A DNA stretch of 48,999 nt from Dipetalonema caudispina (Eukaryota > Nematoda > Chromadorea > Rhabditida > Onchocercidae), in assembly GCA_013365325.1 (NCBI GenBank), contig JABVXV010000411.1, forward strand, positions 1 through 48,999, in the 5' to 3' direction. The notes under the pieces are model-generated. The model saw nothing but the letters and a program-made list of their open reading frames with translations, searched no databases and was not told the DNA's origin. Numbering within the stretch: position 1 is the first letter of the stretch; every line of letters begins with the position of its first letter. The translations under genes were made by a program, and so were the position numbers. Positions 15,457-28,644 of this stretch are shown in pieces.

Positions 15457-15482
15457 AAAAGGTAAATGTAAATTTACCTTTT
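15457..15482. repeat. Inverted repeat, 11-bp arms, 4-nt loop
   Basis: AAAAGGTAAAT (15457-15467) and ATTTACCTTTT (15472-15482) are perfect reverse complements around GTAA. They could form a hairpin in RNA from either strand. No adjacent gene explains it. Confidence 0.8.
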
Positions 15483-18285
15483 TTAGTCCTTCCAATAAGT
15501 AACTTAGTTCCGACAACATCTGGTTCGAGAAAAAACTTTCAGTGATGAATAATTAAGCTTTTGGTGTGTTAGTGAATTGATTAGTGAAATTAAGTCTGTG
15601 CAAACTTTTCAATGTTTGATTACTTGCCTTTTCAATATTTAATTTACCAATGATCTTCGAGTATTAAGCAAAAAATTAGAAAAGAAGAACTTCTCAGTAC
15701 ATTATGACATATACTGTCAAGAAAGCTTGAAAAGGCCTTCCAACTCTTGATTCTTTTTTAAAAACAGTTTTGGAATGAAGAGACTACGAGATTATAATAG
15801 GAAAAAAGTCCGGATTTTCGAATTGATTTCAAAACTTTGCATCGGTTTGCAAATGTCGAATTTCTTCTCGAATTATGCGTAATTGTCAATACAAATTAGA
15901 GCGACAAAAAGATTTGATTTTTACAATTTAGAAAATTATTTTAAAAAAATCCATGTTTAATGTAAAAATTGGACGATTTCGACGAATATATTTTGTTGTA
16001 AATATATTCTTTTTTTGTTAAATATAAATTCTTTTTATTTGGATATGAAAGGCATTGTAAACAAAAGATGGATTAGGCCAGTATTGGATTATTGGCGATG
16101 AAATTTCCTTTCAGTCTTTTTTGAAGAGACGAAGGAAATATAAAAATGCCGTGTGCTGGAAAAAGTATCGACAATGTAATGACAAAAAACAGTATTGAGG
16201 TAACGAATGAAAAGGAATTGATTTAACTGTAGTTTAAATCATTGGAAAATTGAATTGAAACCAAGTTTACGATGCTATTCGTAATTCGAGACATTGTTTG
16301 GCGTTCGAGCTGGAATTCGCTGTCCAAAAACAGACTGTTGGTTTAATTAAAAAATAATGTCCTGAAGATAATATCAAAATGTGCCTCCGCCATACCCAAC
16401 TTTGATCAATTTAGGATCTACAACGAAGCAAACGTCCCGATGTTCGAGATAGAATCCACAAAATAACAATCGAACTAGGCATAAACTCAATGAGAATGAA
16501 AATGATGCCACAAATAGCATTGTTTCGAGTAATTAAAGTATTGCTTACATCCTCAGTCTCATTAGGCTCATACTAGAATAATCTATCTGACTTCTTTATC
16601 AGAAATTAATGTAATGAAGAAAATCAAAGATGTGAGAAACGAACTTATCGTGGTTGGATGAGCTTTTTTTTTTTTTGTGATCATTTTAAAAATAGGATTT
16701 CACGAAATAAAAACAACGAGCTAACATAAATTCATTTTAAAATCGATGAAATATGGCAAAAAGCAAAACTTGAGAAATGTATCTTTTTTTTTGCAAGGCA
16801 CAAGAAGGCACACAACCATTTTCGATTATTCTTTAAATTATTTGCTACTGTCTTGCTATATCCTTTCTTTTAATCCTTTAGTAAATTGGTTCTTTCATTA
16901 AAAACTTTCAAATTTCGTCGGTTTTGTTCATGAACCTAATGAAACACTGTTTTCGGAAGGGTATACAAAAAATACAGAATTTCTGGAAAAAAGGATGTTG
17001 GTTCAAATCCTTTTTAGAGTTTCTCTGCAATGTTGTTTGCGAATTTTGCTGTTCGGTAGTGGTTAAAAAAATCTATCAGATGTTGGGACAGTCTAATGTG
17101 ATAAGTTAAAGTTTAAGGAAAAAGTATATTTAGGAGGTTAGGTAAGTGCTAAGAAACAAAGTATTAATGATGATTTCTTGAAGTGTCAGATCGAATCATT
17201 TGTCCCTATCAGCCGCTTTATGCACGTGTTTTATTATTGTTAATAGCTACCATTATCACAATAATTATGATGGTTATTATAATTATCATTGTCATTGCAA
17301 TTATCAATAAGAACATTTCAGCAAATTCTCATCGGATGCTGTGAAAGTCCACTTGCAAAGTGTAATAAAATCCTCACATAGATGTCATTTTTTTTAGCGA
17401 TTGTATTCTTTTCTGCTATTTACATCAAACAAAACCGTATAAGAAAAGATAAGGAAAAGAGAAGAAGTCGTTAGCGAATTCCTTCTCATCAATAATTTTT
17501 TTCAAATTTGATTGTTTTTCTTTTTTTCTTTTGATAATCCTTTTTACGAGGACGGGAAATTCCTTATCACATTTTTCGCTTCGCCTTCTCCTTCAATTTT
17601 TTTTTTTTATTTCATCGACATTGCTTGCCTAACCATTGGATGAAATATTCAATGAAATGGTCTGATGGCTAATATCAGATACTTTTTTTTGCAAGCTTGT
17701 TGTGCAAGGCAAGGCCGTATCCGGCAAATCATTAAGGGTCTGGATGGTCTCCATGATTTTCATCGTCTTTTCCAATAAAGTATTACGTATTTCAGTGGTG
17801 TGGTAGAAGGATGAAAGCATTAAAATATTTGTCGGTTACGGAAATGAATGAGTGATGAAAGACATTGGAAGTATGGTTAACAAATTAAACCGATTGCATT
17901 AGCAGGACTTTTATTCCTTGTCTCCTTCAGCAGATGTTACTTTTTAATTCTACGTTTGATGATCGATATGAGGTGAGAGATATGAACTAAGAAAAAAAGA
18001 GAGAGAGAAAGGGGCAGAAGCAAGCAAATTGTTGTTTATCACAATACAGAATATCTTGCACTTTACTTAATTTGGACCATAAGCGATAGCTTACCACTCT
18101 GGGTCAAATGGAAGTGACGTATTTGACAAGCGTTCATATACATCGACAAAATTTCTACACTAATTCGTTCTATTTCTTTCCCAGGTTTACAAATGGATAT
18201 GAAATTGTATCCCACGTGTTTGTAGCATTTAATGACACTTCGAATATTTATCTTTGTCTTATTACATTGAATATTTCCTGAAATA

Positions 18286-19030
18286 AATGTGTAACGCTCA
18301 TCGGAAGATAGCTATTTTCTCAGTTGTTATTGTTGCGAGTTGTATCTTTTACGGAGAAAGACGACACGTGGCAGTGGACAGGTACGAAACGATCCAATCC
18401 TCTTCCGCCAAACAACAATATCAATCCGAGCTTCACTCCTCCTCCTCTCCATCACCTAATCCATCTTCCGTTCCGTCGTCTTGTCACCTTCAACAGACAA
18501 CAATGTACCATTTGCGCCTTCAATATGCAAAACTGTCTGCCTATCCGTGTGTCTATCTGTCTGTGTTTATGTGTCAAATGTGTTTGCATTGTTCATTGTC
18601 GTCGCCGACGTCTAGTCTTAGTCCTATTCTATAAATAGAAAACACAAATATTGCATTGAATTCATTCATATTGCAAGGAAGAGGGGGAAAGAGAAATAGA
18701 GAGCGATGAGAGGAAACAATTCATTTGAAGATGATTATGCAAGAGAAACAAAAAGGATGCTTCTGTTACTTTGATTTGCAATTGTAGACGATGAGAGGAA
18801 GAAAAAGCTCATTTGATGTCGTCGTCATTACCGTTGTCGTCTCAGACCGGATTGCATCGAATCGAATCGGATCGGATCGGATCGAAGGGTGACAATTACG
18901 GCGGTGACAAATGATGTAGTAAGAAGAGACGGGACGAGACTGGAGTGGGCATGTTTGCCGGCAATGTCCCAGTTTTATAAAACTTCATGCGTCACGACGA
19001 CGATTTGGTGTAATTTGAATTTTCGTCAAA
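18286..19030. other. CpG- and GC-richer block in A+T-rich DNA
   Basis: This segment stands out by base composition. It has many CG dinucleotides (ACGACGACG-like strings, TCGTCGTC, GTCGCCGACG), a 5-bp tandem repeat and a p53-like decamer. Two overlapping plus-strand frames, 18287-18634 and 18324-18638, stay open for over 100 codons, but both are Ser/Pro/Leu-rich, lack conserved motifs and have no clear splice partners. A promoter or first-exon region is possible. I do not call a gene. Confidence 0.4.
18856..18885. repeat. Tandem 5-bp repeat, six ATCGR units
   Basis: Six consecutive units, ATCGA, ATCGA, ATCGG three times, then ATCGA, inside the CpG-richer block. Short, but unlike the A+T-rich microsatellites elsewhere in the window. 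Confidence 0.93.
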
Positions 19031-22000
19031 ATTGGAAATGATTCCAGAATGCAATTTATTCTTCATTTCCTTTTTTTCCTTCCTCAGCTTCACAAGGAAT
19101 GCCAGCGGGAAAGATCGACTGATGGATGAGTTAATTCAGATTTATGCATGGATTTCTCGATATGAGTGATGTTATTTGCTAATTCGTTCTTTCGAATTAA
19201 TTATTAGGACTTGAACTTTACCGGGAAATAGTCCTCGTATTTCCGCTCTGCAACCAAATATTCTAACTGAATTCGGGTACTTTATCATTAATCTGATCTT
19301 CAGTTATTGCAAGTTATGGTATCCACCAATCGTTCCATTTTTCAACATGTACAGTATAGATTAATTAAAGATGGAATTACATTAATTGGAAATATCACGA
19401 GCTGCCACTAAACATGTTGTACTTTTCTGCTATCTTCGTAAGGTGGACCTTTCGATCGTTACAGATCGCCGTGGAGAGTAGGAGAAAAAAGTAATGTCGA
19501 ATATGGTGAAAATGTATAGCACAAGTTTTGAAATATGATATAAATTCCAGAAAAGCTCATAAACTCTTCCTTGTTAATCAAATAGAGTGATTGAAATAAG
19601 AAGAGGGGGGGTTGATTCTAACAGCTGTTGGCGTGAAATGATCGTTGTAATCAGTGATCCTCGGAGCATTAAGGTCGAAGGTTGGTATTACCTATGAAAG
19701 CAAAACCGTTAGCGAATAAGATGAAGTGCTGATAAAAAAGACAGCTGGTTTCTGATGATGATATCGGCTTTAAGAGATTTCAATTTGCTAAAAAAGCTTG
19801 TAAGGTTGCTAAATGTTTCCTTGTTTCCTTTACCTCTATAAACAAAAGAGCGATTTTTGATGCATTTAGTTATATGGGAGAGAAGTGATGTAGTAAGTTG
19901 GGATTATATCGATTCAGAATGGCATTTTATAAGAAAGGAAGGATTCATGTTCAAGCAGTTTTTCTTCTAGAATGAACAAACCTTCAGAGGAATAGTAGTC
20001 TAGCAAGCGTGAAGTGTGATGCATGTTACAAGCTTGATTCATGTCCTTTCGTTATGCTTCTTTCCACTCTTATTCTTGTTGATTCAGGCCTTTCTACGTT
20101 CTTAACTTTTGTTAGTTATAGCACGAGAACCATGCGAAATGTATAAAATATAAGAAGGCCATGTCTTCTAATGGAATGCAGATAGTCGGAAAGTGTTCTA
20201 CCATTGAAGGTTAGCATTATTACCTACTATAACAAAATGAAAATTTTGAGGAGGAAATGATAGGTATGATGATAGAAAAATGAATGGATGAATGGAATTC
20301 CCGCATTCCACTCATTCTTAGGTCGTACTCTACGTTTTGGGTGAAAATAATTAAGCAGGGAAAATATCAGTGGAATTGGCAGACCACATAAAACAATGAC
20401 ACTAGTGATTTTCTTCAATCAGTTCCATTGATCATCCAACAAACTATTCCAGATATGTCGCCATCAACAAATACCGCGGTCTTTTTCCCCATATTCTTTT
20501 TTCTCTTCTAATAGAAAAAAATTGAAATCTCTTTTTTGACTTAACTTCCTTGTATGAAAACAACATGACATACGTAGAGTAGTAGTAAACAAAGTCTAGA
20601 TTTATATAGCTGATTTGTTTCAAACAAATTGTTATTGATTGCAAAAGCAAAGGGTCAATCTCTCTCTTCCTACCCCTTATCCTCACATTGCATTTGCCAA
20701 TTGGTTTACAATAAATGCACTATTTTCATTTTAAAATTATTGATATTCCATACTACCGAAGGTATTTTCATAAGAGTAACTATAAGGTTTGAGGAGAAGA
20801 TGATATCGTAGAAGTTCTGGAGAGATAGTCGACAAGTTGTACCTATCTTTCCTTTTTATTTACTCTTATCAATTAGGCCGAGTAAAGAGGGTTTAAACAA
20901 AGTAAATTATATTTGGTGCTGTGAGTGGTAATAATTGTAGTTGGATTTAAATCTATTACTTTACTTTAAACTATTTTGTAAAAAAAAGGGAAGAATGGAA
21001 GGAATTTTGTTTACATATAGAATGAGGAAGCCTTTCTATCTTTGGTTGTTACTGGTTATCAATCTTATGGTATGCTATGAAATGAACTAATTGATTGATG
21101 ATATTTGTAATGATTGCCACCGTTCAAAAACAACGTTTAGCTTCGTATATTTTGTCATCGTGATCGAACCGATACGATGATGTCGAAGGTAAGATATATG
21201 TTTCTATTATGATCCATCGCTTCTTTCTTTTTCTGTTGACGATAGTCTTGCTTTCCTTATTGTTGTTCGTTTGGAAAATTTTCTGCCAGCTCTTTTTCAA
21301 TGCCTAACAATAAAATAAACAAATTAAATGAAGTGTTGCTTCGCGATCTTCCAACCAAATCCCCTGTTTAAGTGGATTTTATCACAGTAAGTACTGAAAT
21401 GTGAAATGCAGCATTTTTTCATAGCTTGCGTAATGCTCATGTCATTATTCTTTATCAGATGATAACATAGGTATCGAGAATGCGGTGTTATCGTCTAAAT
21501 TGAAATTCATCATCAGCATTTCACCGAACATCGCACAAAAGAAGTCTCTCTCTTTCTCTCTCATTCTTGTAAAAAAAGAAAACCAGTCTTGATAGCAGAG
21601 GGATGGATAACCGATCTCTTCCTTCCTGTCCATGAAGAAGTTACATTGTATCAGCTTACTTATCAAATCGCCAAATCAGTGATTGCAATAATTTGTAGTA
21701 TTCATAGATATCCCGTATACATCATCTTGACTACAACAATAGCTACTATTACTACTATTCGATCATTTTTAGAGGTGATAAAAATGAAATGTTAATTGAC
21801 TTTTTTAACTTTGTAGAAAACTTTGGTTTTTTTTCGTTCTATAAAGTATACATTTTATATATGTGTAGTATTGTTTAGTGTGGGAAGTGCAAAAGGAGTA
21901 CGAGTTGATACATAAATATGATCAAAGTGAAGAGTATTCGAATGCAATTGATTACTTGCTTATCCGAAATTTTTTCATCTATTTATTTACGAATAGTTTG

Positions 22001-22414
22001 TGCTATTTGGAGGAAATAATATGTATTTCATTCACCTTCTTTTTTTGTTTGCATATTAGCTTGCCTACTCACTTTTTTCCAAATGGAAAAATGTAATTAC
22101 TTTGTCGCCTTATATTTTTCAGTTTAGACCAACGTTACCAAGTTATCTTTGGTTGACTCAATATCTCATAGAGTTGTAAGATCGTTTCGTAATGAGGAGA
22201 TATCTATCGTTACTTTCGAAGCTTGAACGTTATCTGTCGTTTATGCAGTACGGTAACATTATCAATTAATCGTGACGTTTTTTTTTTCCTGCTTTCAGTT
22301 CCAAACATTTTGAGGACGCATTAAAGGGTAAATTTTTTCCTGACATAACTGCGCGTGTAATTAATTCGATCAAAACGGTATCTTCCAAAAATCGGCAATA
22401 TTTAATTCTCGTGC

Positions 22415-22435
22415 GCTGCTGCTGCTGCTGCTGCT
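22415..22435. repeat. (GCT)7 trinucleotide repeat
   Basis: Seven GCT units. In one frame they give a Leu run continuing into PLWAKPVSY, which mimics a signal peptide, but there is no ATG in frame before the preceding stop. The array is best treated as a microsatellite unless an upstream exon is found. Confidence 0.9.
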
Positions 22436-22559
22436 GTTATTGCCTCTATGGGCGAAACCTGTAAGCTACCCTTTTAAGAAACTATCAAGAGAAACAATCG
22501 AAAGTAAGAAATACGAAACAAATTCCATAAAATCGATTTTTTTTTTTTGGTAGAATTAT

Positions 22560-22745
22560 AGCAATAGCAATAACGACAGCAACCTTATCATTCTACATTG
22601 ACGATACGAATCGTTGGAGCAGTAAATCCTAGAACTGGAGTAATAAATCCTGGAATCGAACACGAACAGAAGCACAAGCAGTAGCAGCACCAACAGGAGC
22701 AATAACATCACCACCAGCGCCAACAACATCAACAACATTCGATAC
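22560..22745. repeat. Degenerate AAC/AGC trinucleotide low-complexity tract
   Basis: Interrupted (CAA/CAG/CAC)n-like sequence, including a 21-bp near-duplication around 22,616-22,658 that shares TAAATCCT. One plus frame reads AAPTGAITSPPAPTTSTT, which looks protein-like but is explained by the repeat composition. I do not call it coding. Confidence 0.6.
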
Positions 22746-23611
22746 TACTGTTACTTATCATTCCACTCTCCAATTGTGGCGAATAGATCAAAATTAGAAA
22801 ATTAGACAAAATCTTCTCCATTCAACAATATCAAAAAAAAAAAAAAGAAAAAAAAAATAGCAGTGAGGAGGAAAAATCAGTTAGTTGTTTTTGTTTGATA
22901 TTATTAGTAGTAGCACTGTAGTTAGAATTAGTACCAACTTGTGCCTGTCTCGAGTTTCCTTCTTCATCAAAAGAAAAAAAGAAACTTAAAAAATAAACAA
23001 AAAAAAAAGTGCTAGACAAAGGAAAATGGACGAAACTAAAACATTCCATGGCTACAACTATTATTCCAGTTACTGTTATTCCTACCGTAATTACTATTGT
23101 CACCAAGTTTCAATTGTTGACATTGTAATCAGTTGGGAATGAAAAATTAAATGAAGAAAAAAAAAATGAAAAGAAGGAGTACTGGAAGTTTTGTATTAAA
23201 AAGAAAGGAAAAAATCTATCGTTTCGAGACTTCTTGGTGTTAAATTACGGGACAATGCGAAAATTTTTGTCAAGAGGGAAGTCAAACATCGTCTGGAATT
23301 GAGTGAATTGCCGGAAATCGGAAGGAAAGCAAGTCTGGAACTTTTTCTTGTTTGCTTATAAGGGTCGTTACTGGCAATTCACCATTCAAGTGAAAAAAGT
23401 CTAATTTAAAAAGAAAGAATTGATTTGGAGGTATTGCTTAGAATGATAAAAGGATAATTCCTCTCAATGTTTTTCTTTCCCTTCATCTCCTCTCATTTCT
23501 TCCTTTTTTCTATTTAAACGAACGGCAATAATGGGAATAAGAACAAAGAAGTTTTATTATAGAATTGGATCGGTCGTCCAGCAGGAAACTTCACTACACT
23601 ATCATTACAAC

Positions 23612-23640
23612 ATTATCGCAGACATATGCATAAACATACC
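23612..23640 (+). promoter_or_regulatory. Candidate spliced-leader acceptor and short 5' UTR of the ZP gene
   Basis: The AG at 23620-23621 (ATTATCGCAG) lies 19 bases before the start codon at 23641, a distance typical of nematode trans-splicing. The polypyrimidine tract is weak, so this is tentative. Confidence 0.3.
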
Positions 23641-26600
23641 ATGCGGTCGCTGAACATAGCACTGTTCATCGTATTCGTGGTTTCTGGTTCGTTTTCTCTT
23701 TATTTTCATTTCATTTTTCTTTTTCTTTTCATTTTCACTACAACAGTATGCAAATTATATTCCAATATTTGCATTTTCTCGTAATGATGAAGAATATGAA
23801 GCACTGATTTTTAACGAAATGCCTTCATTTAATCAATGATGCCACAAACAATTTTTGTATTACAATTTTGAAAGTTTAATAGAGTTTCTAATTTTTATGA
23901 AATACATTTCAAGAGAATATAACGCTTTAAGGAATTTACCTTTTTTTTTTTAGAATTCGTAGAACTAAAAAGAAGAAAGTATTTTGTAATTTCATCCTTT
24001 TTTATAGTAATAATTCATCTAATGTTGGTTTTCTTTTTCAAGGTTCCTGTTCATCAGGTGTTGCGATACATGAATTGCTCGAACAGTATCTTAGTGTTAC
24101 ATGTCAGAGGGAAAGGTAGCTTTGTTTATTTTCTCCCTTGAAAATATTGTAAGATGTTTTAATGCTATAGTAACGTTTGTTTACTTTGTTTTTTTTTTGG
24201 TAAACATATTAATTATTTGTTGTCAAATGTTCAACACTGATTGGATAGAAAACTGGTGAATAAATTTTAGGATCAACGTACAACTAACATTCAACCGGAA
24301 AAGGCATCCAGAAATGACGAAGTCAATTCGTGAAATGATTTGGCGCGGCAGGATGTGTATTGGGGATGACAAATCTGGCTCGTGCTGTTCACAACTCAAT
24401 ATGATACAAGATGTAAGCTATTATTTTCATTTTATTTTTTGGTGAAAATGCGAATTGAAAGTTGCGTAAGAGTAATAAGGATCGGTTCAGTTCATCGTTA
24501 GATGAATTTTCACCATTCTTTGGTAAACATTCCGGTAGTTTTAAGCGGAATGCATCAAATCTGTTCATCTATATTAGTTCTTTTAGTTAATTCGAAGAGA
24601 ATTAAGCCAGTTTTTCTGGTAAGAGCTACTTGTCCACAAATTATATCAGTATGATGAAATGTTCCACATCTGTGTTCCGAGCAGTTGTGCTAATTCCAAT
24701 GACATTTTGAGTTTTATTTTAGAGTCAAACTGCTAGTTCGTGGTAAGGTTATTATTTATCAACGAAATTGTTTGTAAGTGCGAGTGTTAATTGCTCGTTG
24801 AACTTTTTTTGGATTATGTTTCTTCTTCAGAGATTTACAATTTTCAATACTTAACGTTTAAAAGAATTGATATTTCAGTATCACATAGTATTAGTTGGCT
24901 ATAGTAAATGTGGTATAGAGAAGACGTTCTTTGCAGGTGGCTTCAACTTTATTGCTAAGGTTAGAATTTTTTCACATTCATTCTAATTTGTTTACTTTTT
25001 CATTTAATTATATCGTGTGACTTAAATGCTTTAGTAAATTATGTAAAAATTATTTTTTGGTCCTGAACAATCGATCTCATTTAGCTGTACAGAAGGTTTT
25101 CTTCAATATCTCTACATTTATGCTAAATTTAAGGTTTATTTCTGGGGTATTGGTAATGTGAACGAGCAGTTTGAGATTCAGTGTGCGGTACCATTCGTGG
25201 AATCTCATGTTAAGGTAATTTTTATTTACTTCCAGTTACGTAATGAAATAATTTTTATTCTTTGGTCCTTTGTTGAAGGAATCTGTTTTATACGCTTTGC
25301 ATTTTTAATTTTTTTATTCTCAGTACGAAATTTACTTCTGTTCCATTATTGCATATACTGTATTAGTGCAAACAGTTCTTTGTAAGAGTAATTGTTTCAA
25401 TTTTTTCCACTTTTCAGTTTTCCCATATCGGCATCTTTTATTTCTGAAGACGTTATGCTCAACAGTCAAATGAGTTGGAATTGAAACAAAATGTTTCACA
25501 GGAGGAAAAAAAAATTAAAATCTAGCTTTAATTTAATATCTAACTGATGGGTTGGCTAGATGACTAATTAATTAGATCAGATATTCAAGTATTTTAGTAA
25601 CTACGTTGCTCTTCTCTAAAGATCTTTTTTAGCGCAGATCTTCTCGCCTTATGACTCTACATAAGAACCACCATATCTTTCATTTCTTGATTTTATTGGT
25701 TGTTAATTAAATAATTTATCAACTTTTTAAAGGATCTCTTATTTTTTTTTCATTTGAAAGGATCTGTTCTAAATCTTTGTTTTTGCTTCTTTCAACTCTT
25801 CCGAACTTCTAACTGTTGCGCTCATTTATTCTCCAAAATTAAAAATGAAAGACAAAGGGCATTAGTGGGACATTACGATTTCTGGGTTGCAGGCAAAAAT
25901 GGTAGCATCTCGTAAACCGATCCGAATATCATCTGTGGATTTTGTTAACACTCATCATTCGTCCTCATCATCAACACAAACAAAACTGGTATCCGTACGA
26001 TTAGGCAGTAATTTGCATATTGCTATTGAACCAACCCTTGAAGGGATGCAGAAAAGTAAGAAGCATTTTGTGATTTCTATTGAAATGCATACAGCCTATT
26101 GTGAAGGAGCAGATTCTATAAGAATTCCGTTTCATAATATACTGTGAATAATTCGTATTTATCTAACCAGGTTACCTCTTTGCAAGTGTTAGGTTGTCTA
26201 GAATAGGTTAGATCAACTCTCTGAAAAAAAGTAAGGGAGTGTATGTATGTAGATATGTGTGGTCATGAAAAAAAAAATTGAATCATGGCGAGGTGGATCA
26301 TTGCATTCTTAGTATACCACTTTGTACATCACGATAAATTTGCAATTTTTCGACAAAATTTATTCAAATGATAAAAATAATTTTCCAGGATTACACACAT
26401 ATCCGTTGCGTTGTTGGATTACCGTTCCCACAATTACTGATACTACTACTATTACTACTACTGCTGTTTCTAGCAGACAATTAGTGAATCCTGTAGAATT
26501 ATCGCGTAGGTTTGTATTAACCACCAGCCCACACTCTTCGTTTTTATTTTTTAAAGATTTATAGAACCAAATTATATGCTAATTTTTTTGTTGTATAAAG

Positions 26601-27801
26601 AAAAAGTGAAGTAAACTTGTTGCAGATATTTTATCGAAAATGGATGTCCATCTGTTGATGACAATTTAGTTTTAGCATTTTTAGAGCAAGTAAGTTATTG
26701 CCACTCTCTATCATCAGTTTTCGTTTCTTTTTGTTCCGGCTTCTCTTCGTTCCACCGAAATCCTGAAGATAGATATCACAAAGTCTGTATGAAGGTTGGA
26801 AATGGGAATGAGTACATAAAACATCTAAAAATACATATTAAAGTGTACGAGAGTTTTCGGCAGTTGTTAAATTTGAAAAAGAAAATTAATTTCAAGTTGA
26901 ATTTCAGTTTTCTGATGATGACATAAGTGACAGTAGAATACCTTCTTTTCCGGAAATTTACCGTATTTTCTCGATGATTCAATGTTTGGTCCTATTGTCA
27001 TTTGTTTTTTAACTTTTTAAAAATTCAATGATTTCCTGATTTTAGAAAACGGGTGCTGGTCGTTATGCGGAATGGACTAAAATAAAGATTCCAATTACAC
27101 GTAATTTAGTTAGCCCTTCATTATGGAATGAGTTAGTTTTTTGCAACACTTTCTTCCTATTTCAATAGAATAATATTTAAAATTGTGTTAAAATTGTATT
27201 TAGTTTTTCTGCTTTTTTCATCGAAAAATTTGCTAATTTTGAAAAGAAAGTATCATTAAAGTGTTATTGTGATTTCAACCTGTTTGCTCGAAAATCCAAG
27301 TCGTCTATTTTAGGTCAGTAATAATTGATGAATTGGTTGAGTATGGGCGCATTATGCTTCATTGTGACGTGATTTTCTGTACGGGTCATAAATTAAGTGG
27401 CTTTCAAAATACTCCTACGGCACGTTACTTATTGCCTTTTTCTTTTTTCTTTTAAATTTCATCGGAATTTACGAATTAATTTTGAAATACACGTTCGAAT
27501 TGCACGCAGTACTTGAGGTTTCACGTTATGTTTACTCTATCGCTTTTTATTCGACTTACAAAAACTCTGACATCGATGGGAGAAATTAGTAGAAATGTTT
27601 TCTTGTCGAAATACTTCTAGTCAGTGTTGTATATTCTTGTTTTACTGGTTTATAGATTAAACCGTTTCCAGAAATACTAATTTAGTCAAGTTGGTTGGTG
27701 TTGTGAAAAGTGTTGTCGAATATTTGGAAGAAATCAAAGCTGAATTTTAAATTGTCTAGGAATAAGTTTTTTACTTCATATATTACAACAAATTTAATAA
27801 G

Positions 27802-27851
27802 CAGACTGAAATATAAATTAAAATTAGTTATATTGACTAAATTTCAGTCTG
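27802..27851. repeat. Inverted repeat, 11-bp arms, 28-nt loop
   Basis: CAGACTGAAAT (27802-27812) and ATTTCAGTCTG (27841-27851) are perfect reverse complements, inside ZP intron 10. The right arm includes a TTTCAG acceptor-like string, so pairing could hide a decoy acceptor. It could also be a remnant of a small inverted-repeat element. Confidence 0.75.
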
Positions 27852-28002
27852 TTGGTTTAAGTGTATTTCTTCAGGCTACACATTTGTGATAACTCATTTA
27901 GAGGAGTATGTATCTTCATTCATTAATTTAATTTGAATGAAAAAATTCCGTCAACTTTTTCTTATTAGCGAATGGATGAGATCTTTTGTTGTAACATTTT
28001 CT

Positions 28003-28147
28003 TTCCCCAAAAATTTGTTTCATTAAATAACTGAACGAATAACTTAAAAAAATTTTTCATTTGGATTTAAATCAAATCTTCCTATATTGAAGGTTTCATT
28101 CAAATTAATTTCATTTCCCAATAATTTTTTTCAATAAATAACTGAGG
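28003..28147. repeat. Diverged tandem duplication, about 108-bp period
   Basis: The segment at about 28,003-28,038 (CCCCAAAAATTTGTTTC then ATTAAATAACTGA) recurs at about 28,111-28,147 (CCCAATAATTTTTTTC then AATAAATAACTGA). Only the ends align well by eye. It is intronic. Confidence 0.6.
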
Positions 28148-28318
28148 GATGAAAGAGGAAAGAAAGTCGTTTAGACTCTAGTGAATTTGAATGTTTAAAT
28201 TCATCACATAGGAAAAAAGTCCTCATATTTTTACATTTTTTTAAATTCTTGCATTTTAAGATGCTCTTGCTTCATAGAATTCAAATTGAATGCGGAAATT
28301 GAGCAGTTCATTTATCCA

Positions 28319-28644
28319 TCAGACGACTTCAACCATTTTTTTCTTTATTTTTTGAGAAAATAAGGTGGTTTTTTGTTCATCTGCAAAACTTTTTAGAGTA
28401 TCACCGACCGGTACGGTCTCAGTCTTGAAAATATTAAAATTCCATTTTTTAAAAAAAATTTCCACTTTCATAATTGACAGCTCCAATATTGCACTTCTCT
28501 GGTATCTCTCAAGGACGAATTCATCCTAACAGAGGGTCAAGGTAGTTCGCCATTGGCCCAGATATATTAGCAACAGACAGACGCTTGAATACTCTTCAAG
28601 CAATCAGCTTGCTTTTCTGACAATTTGCTGTTTGGGTCACTCAT
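28319..28644 (-). pseudogene. Antisense coding-like relic in ZP intron 10, two apparent frameshifts
   Basis: Reading the minus strand from 28644, three overlapping frames look coding in turn. Frame one, 28644-28567, begins MSDPNSKLSEKQADCLKSI. Frame two, 28589-28521, contains RLSVANISGPMANYLDPLLG. Frame three, 28525-28319, starts DEFVLERYQRSAILELS. Each change of frame skips one base, as expected for single-base insertions in a decayed gene. The block is more GC-rich than the surrounding intron. I do not recognise the protein. A chance run of short frames is possible; about 28,470-28,650 is the most convincing part. Confidence 0.25.

Larger units (their letters stand above)
243..18285. other. 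Long non-coding stretch, no gene recognised
   Basis: About 18 kb in which I found no exon chain on either strand. Open frames are short, of low complexity or hydrophobic by A+T bias, and lack consistent splice phases. The plus strand carries many pyrimidine tracts (for example 1,380-1,570 and 14,280-14,620), which is typical of nematode introns or 5' flanks read on the plus strand. Isolated splice-like candidates were seen at 5,958-6,080 (minus), 10,281-10,413 (plus) and 3,755-3,815 (minus), but none could be linked to another exon. It may be a large upstream region, or intron of a gene with exons outside the window. Confidence 0.6.
19031..23621. other. Non-coding 5' flank of the ZP gene
   Basis: About 4.6 kb with no supportable gene. 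It holds the (GCT)7 array at 22,415-22,435, a trinucleotide-derived low-complexity stretch at 22,560-22,745, and one 29-base segment at 22,299-22,327 that has a very good acceptor (CCTGCTTTCAG) and a GTAAAT donor. That segment could be a short untranslated exon upstream of the ZP gene, but nothing else supports it. Confidence 0.5.

Noticed and set aside
16990..17010. GGTTCAAATCC resembling a tRNA T-arm
   Set aside because: No matching acceptor, D or anticodon stems around it.
18287..18638. Two overlapping frames of more than 100 codons
   Set aside because: Ser/Pro/Leu-rich low complexity, two frames open at once, no motif or splice partner; more likely a CpG-rich non-coding block.
22320..22560. 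Leu-run frame resembling a signal peptide followed by PLWAKPVSYPF
   Set aside because: The Leu run is the (GCT)7 array, there is no start codon in frame, and the frame ends in a T tract.
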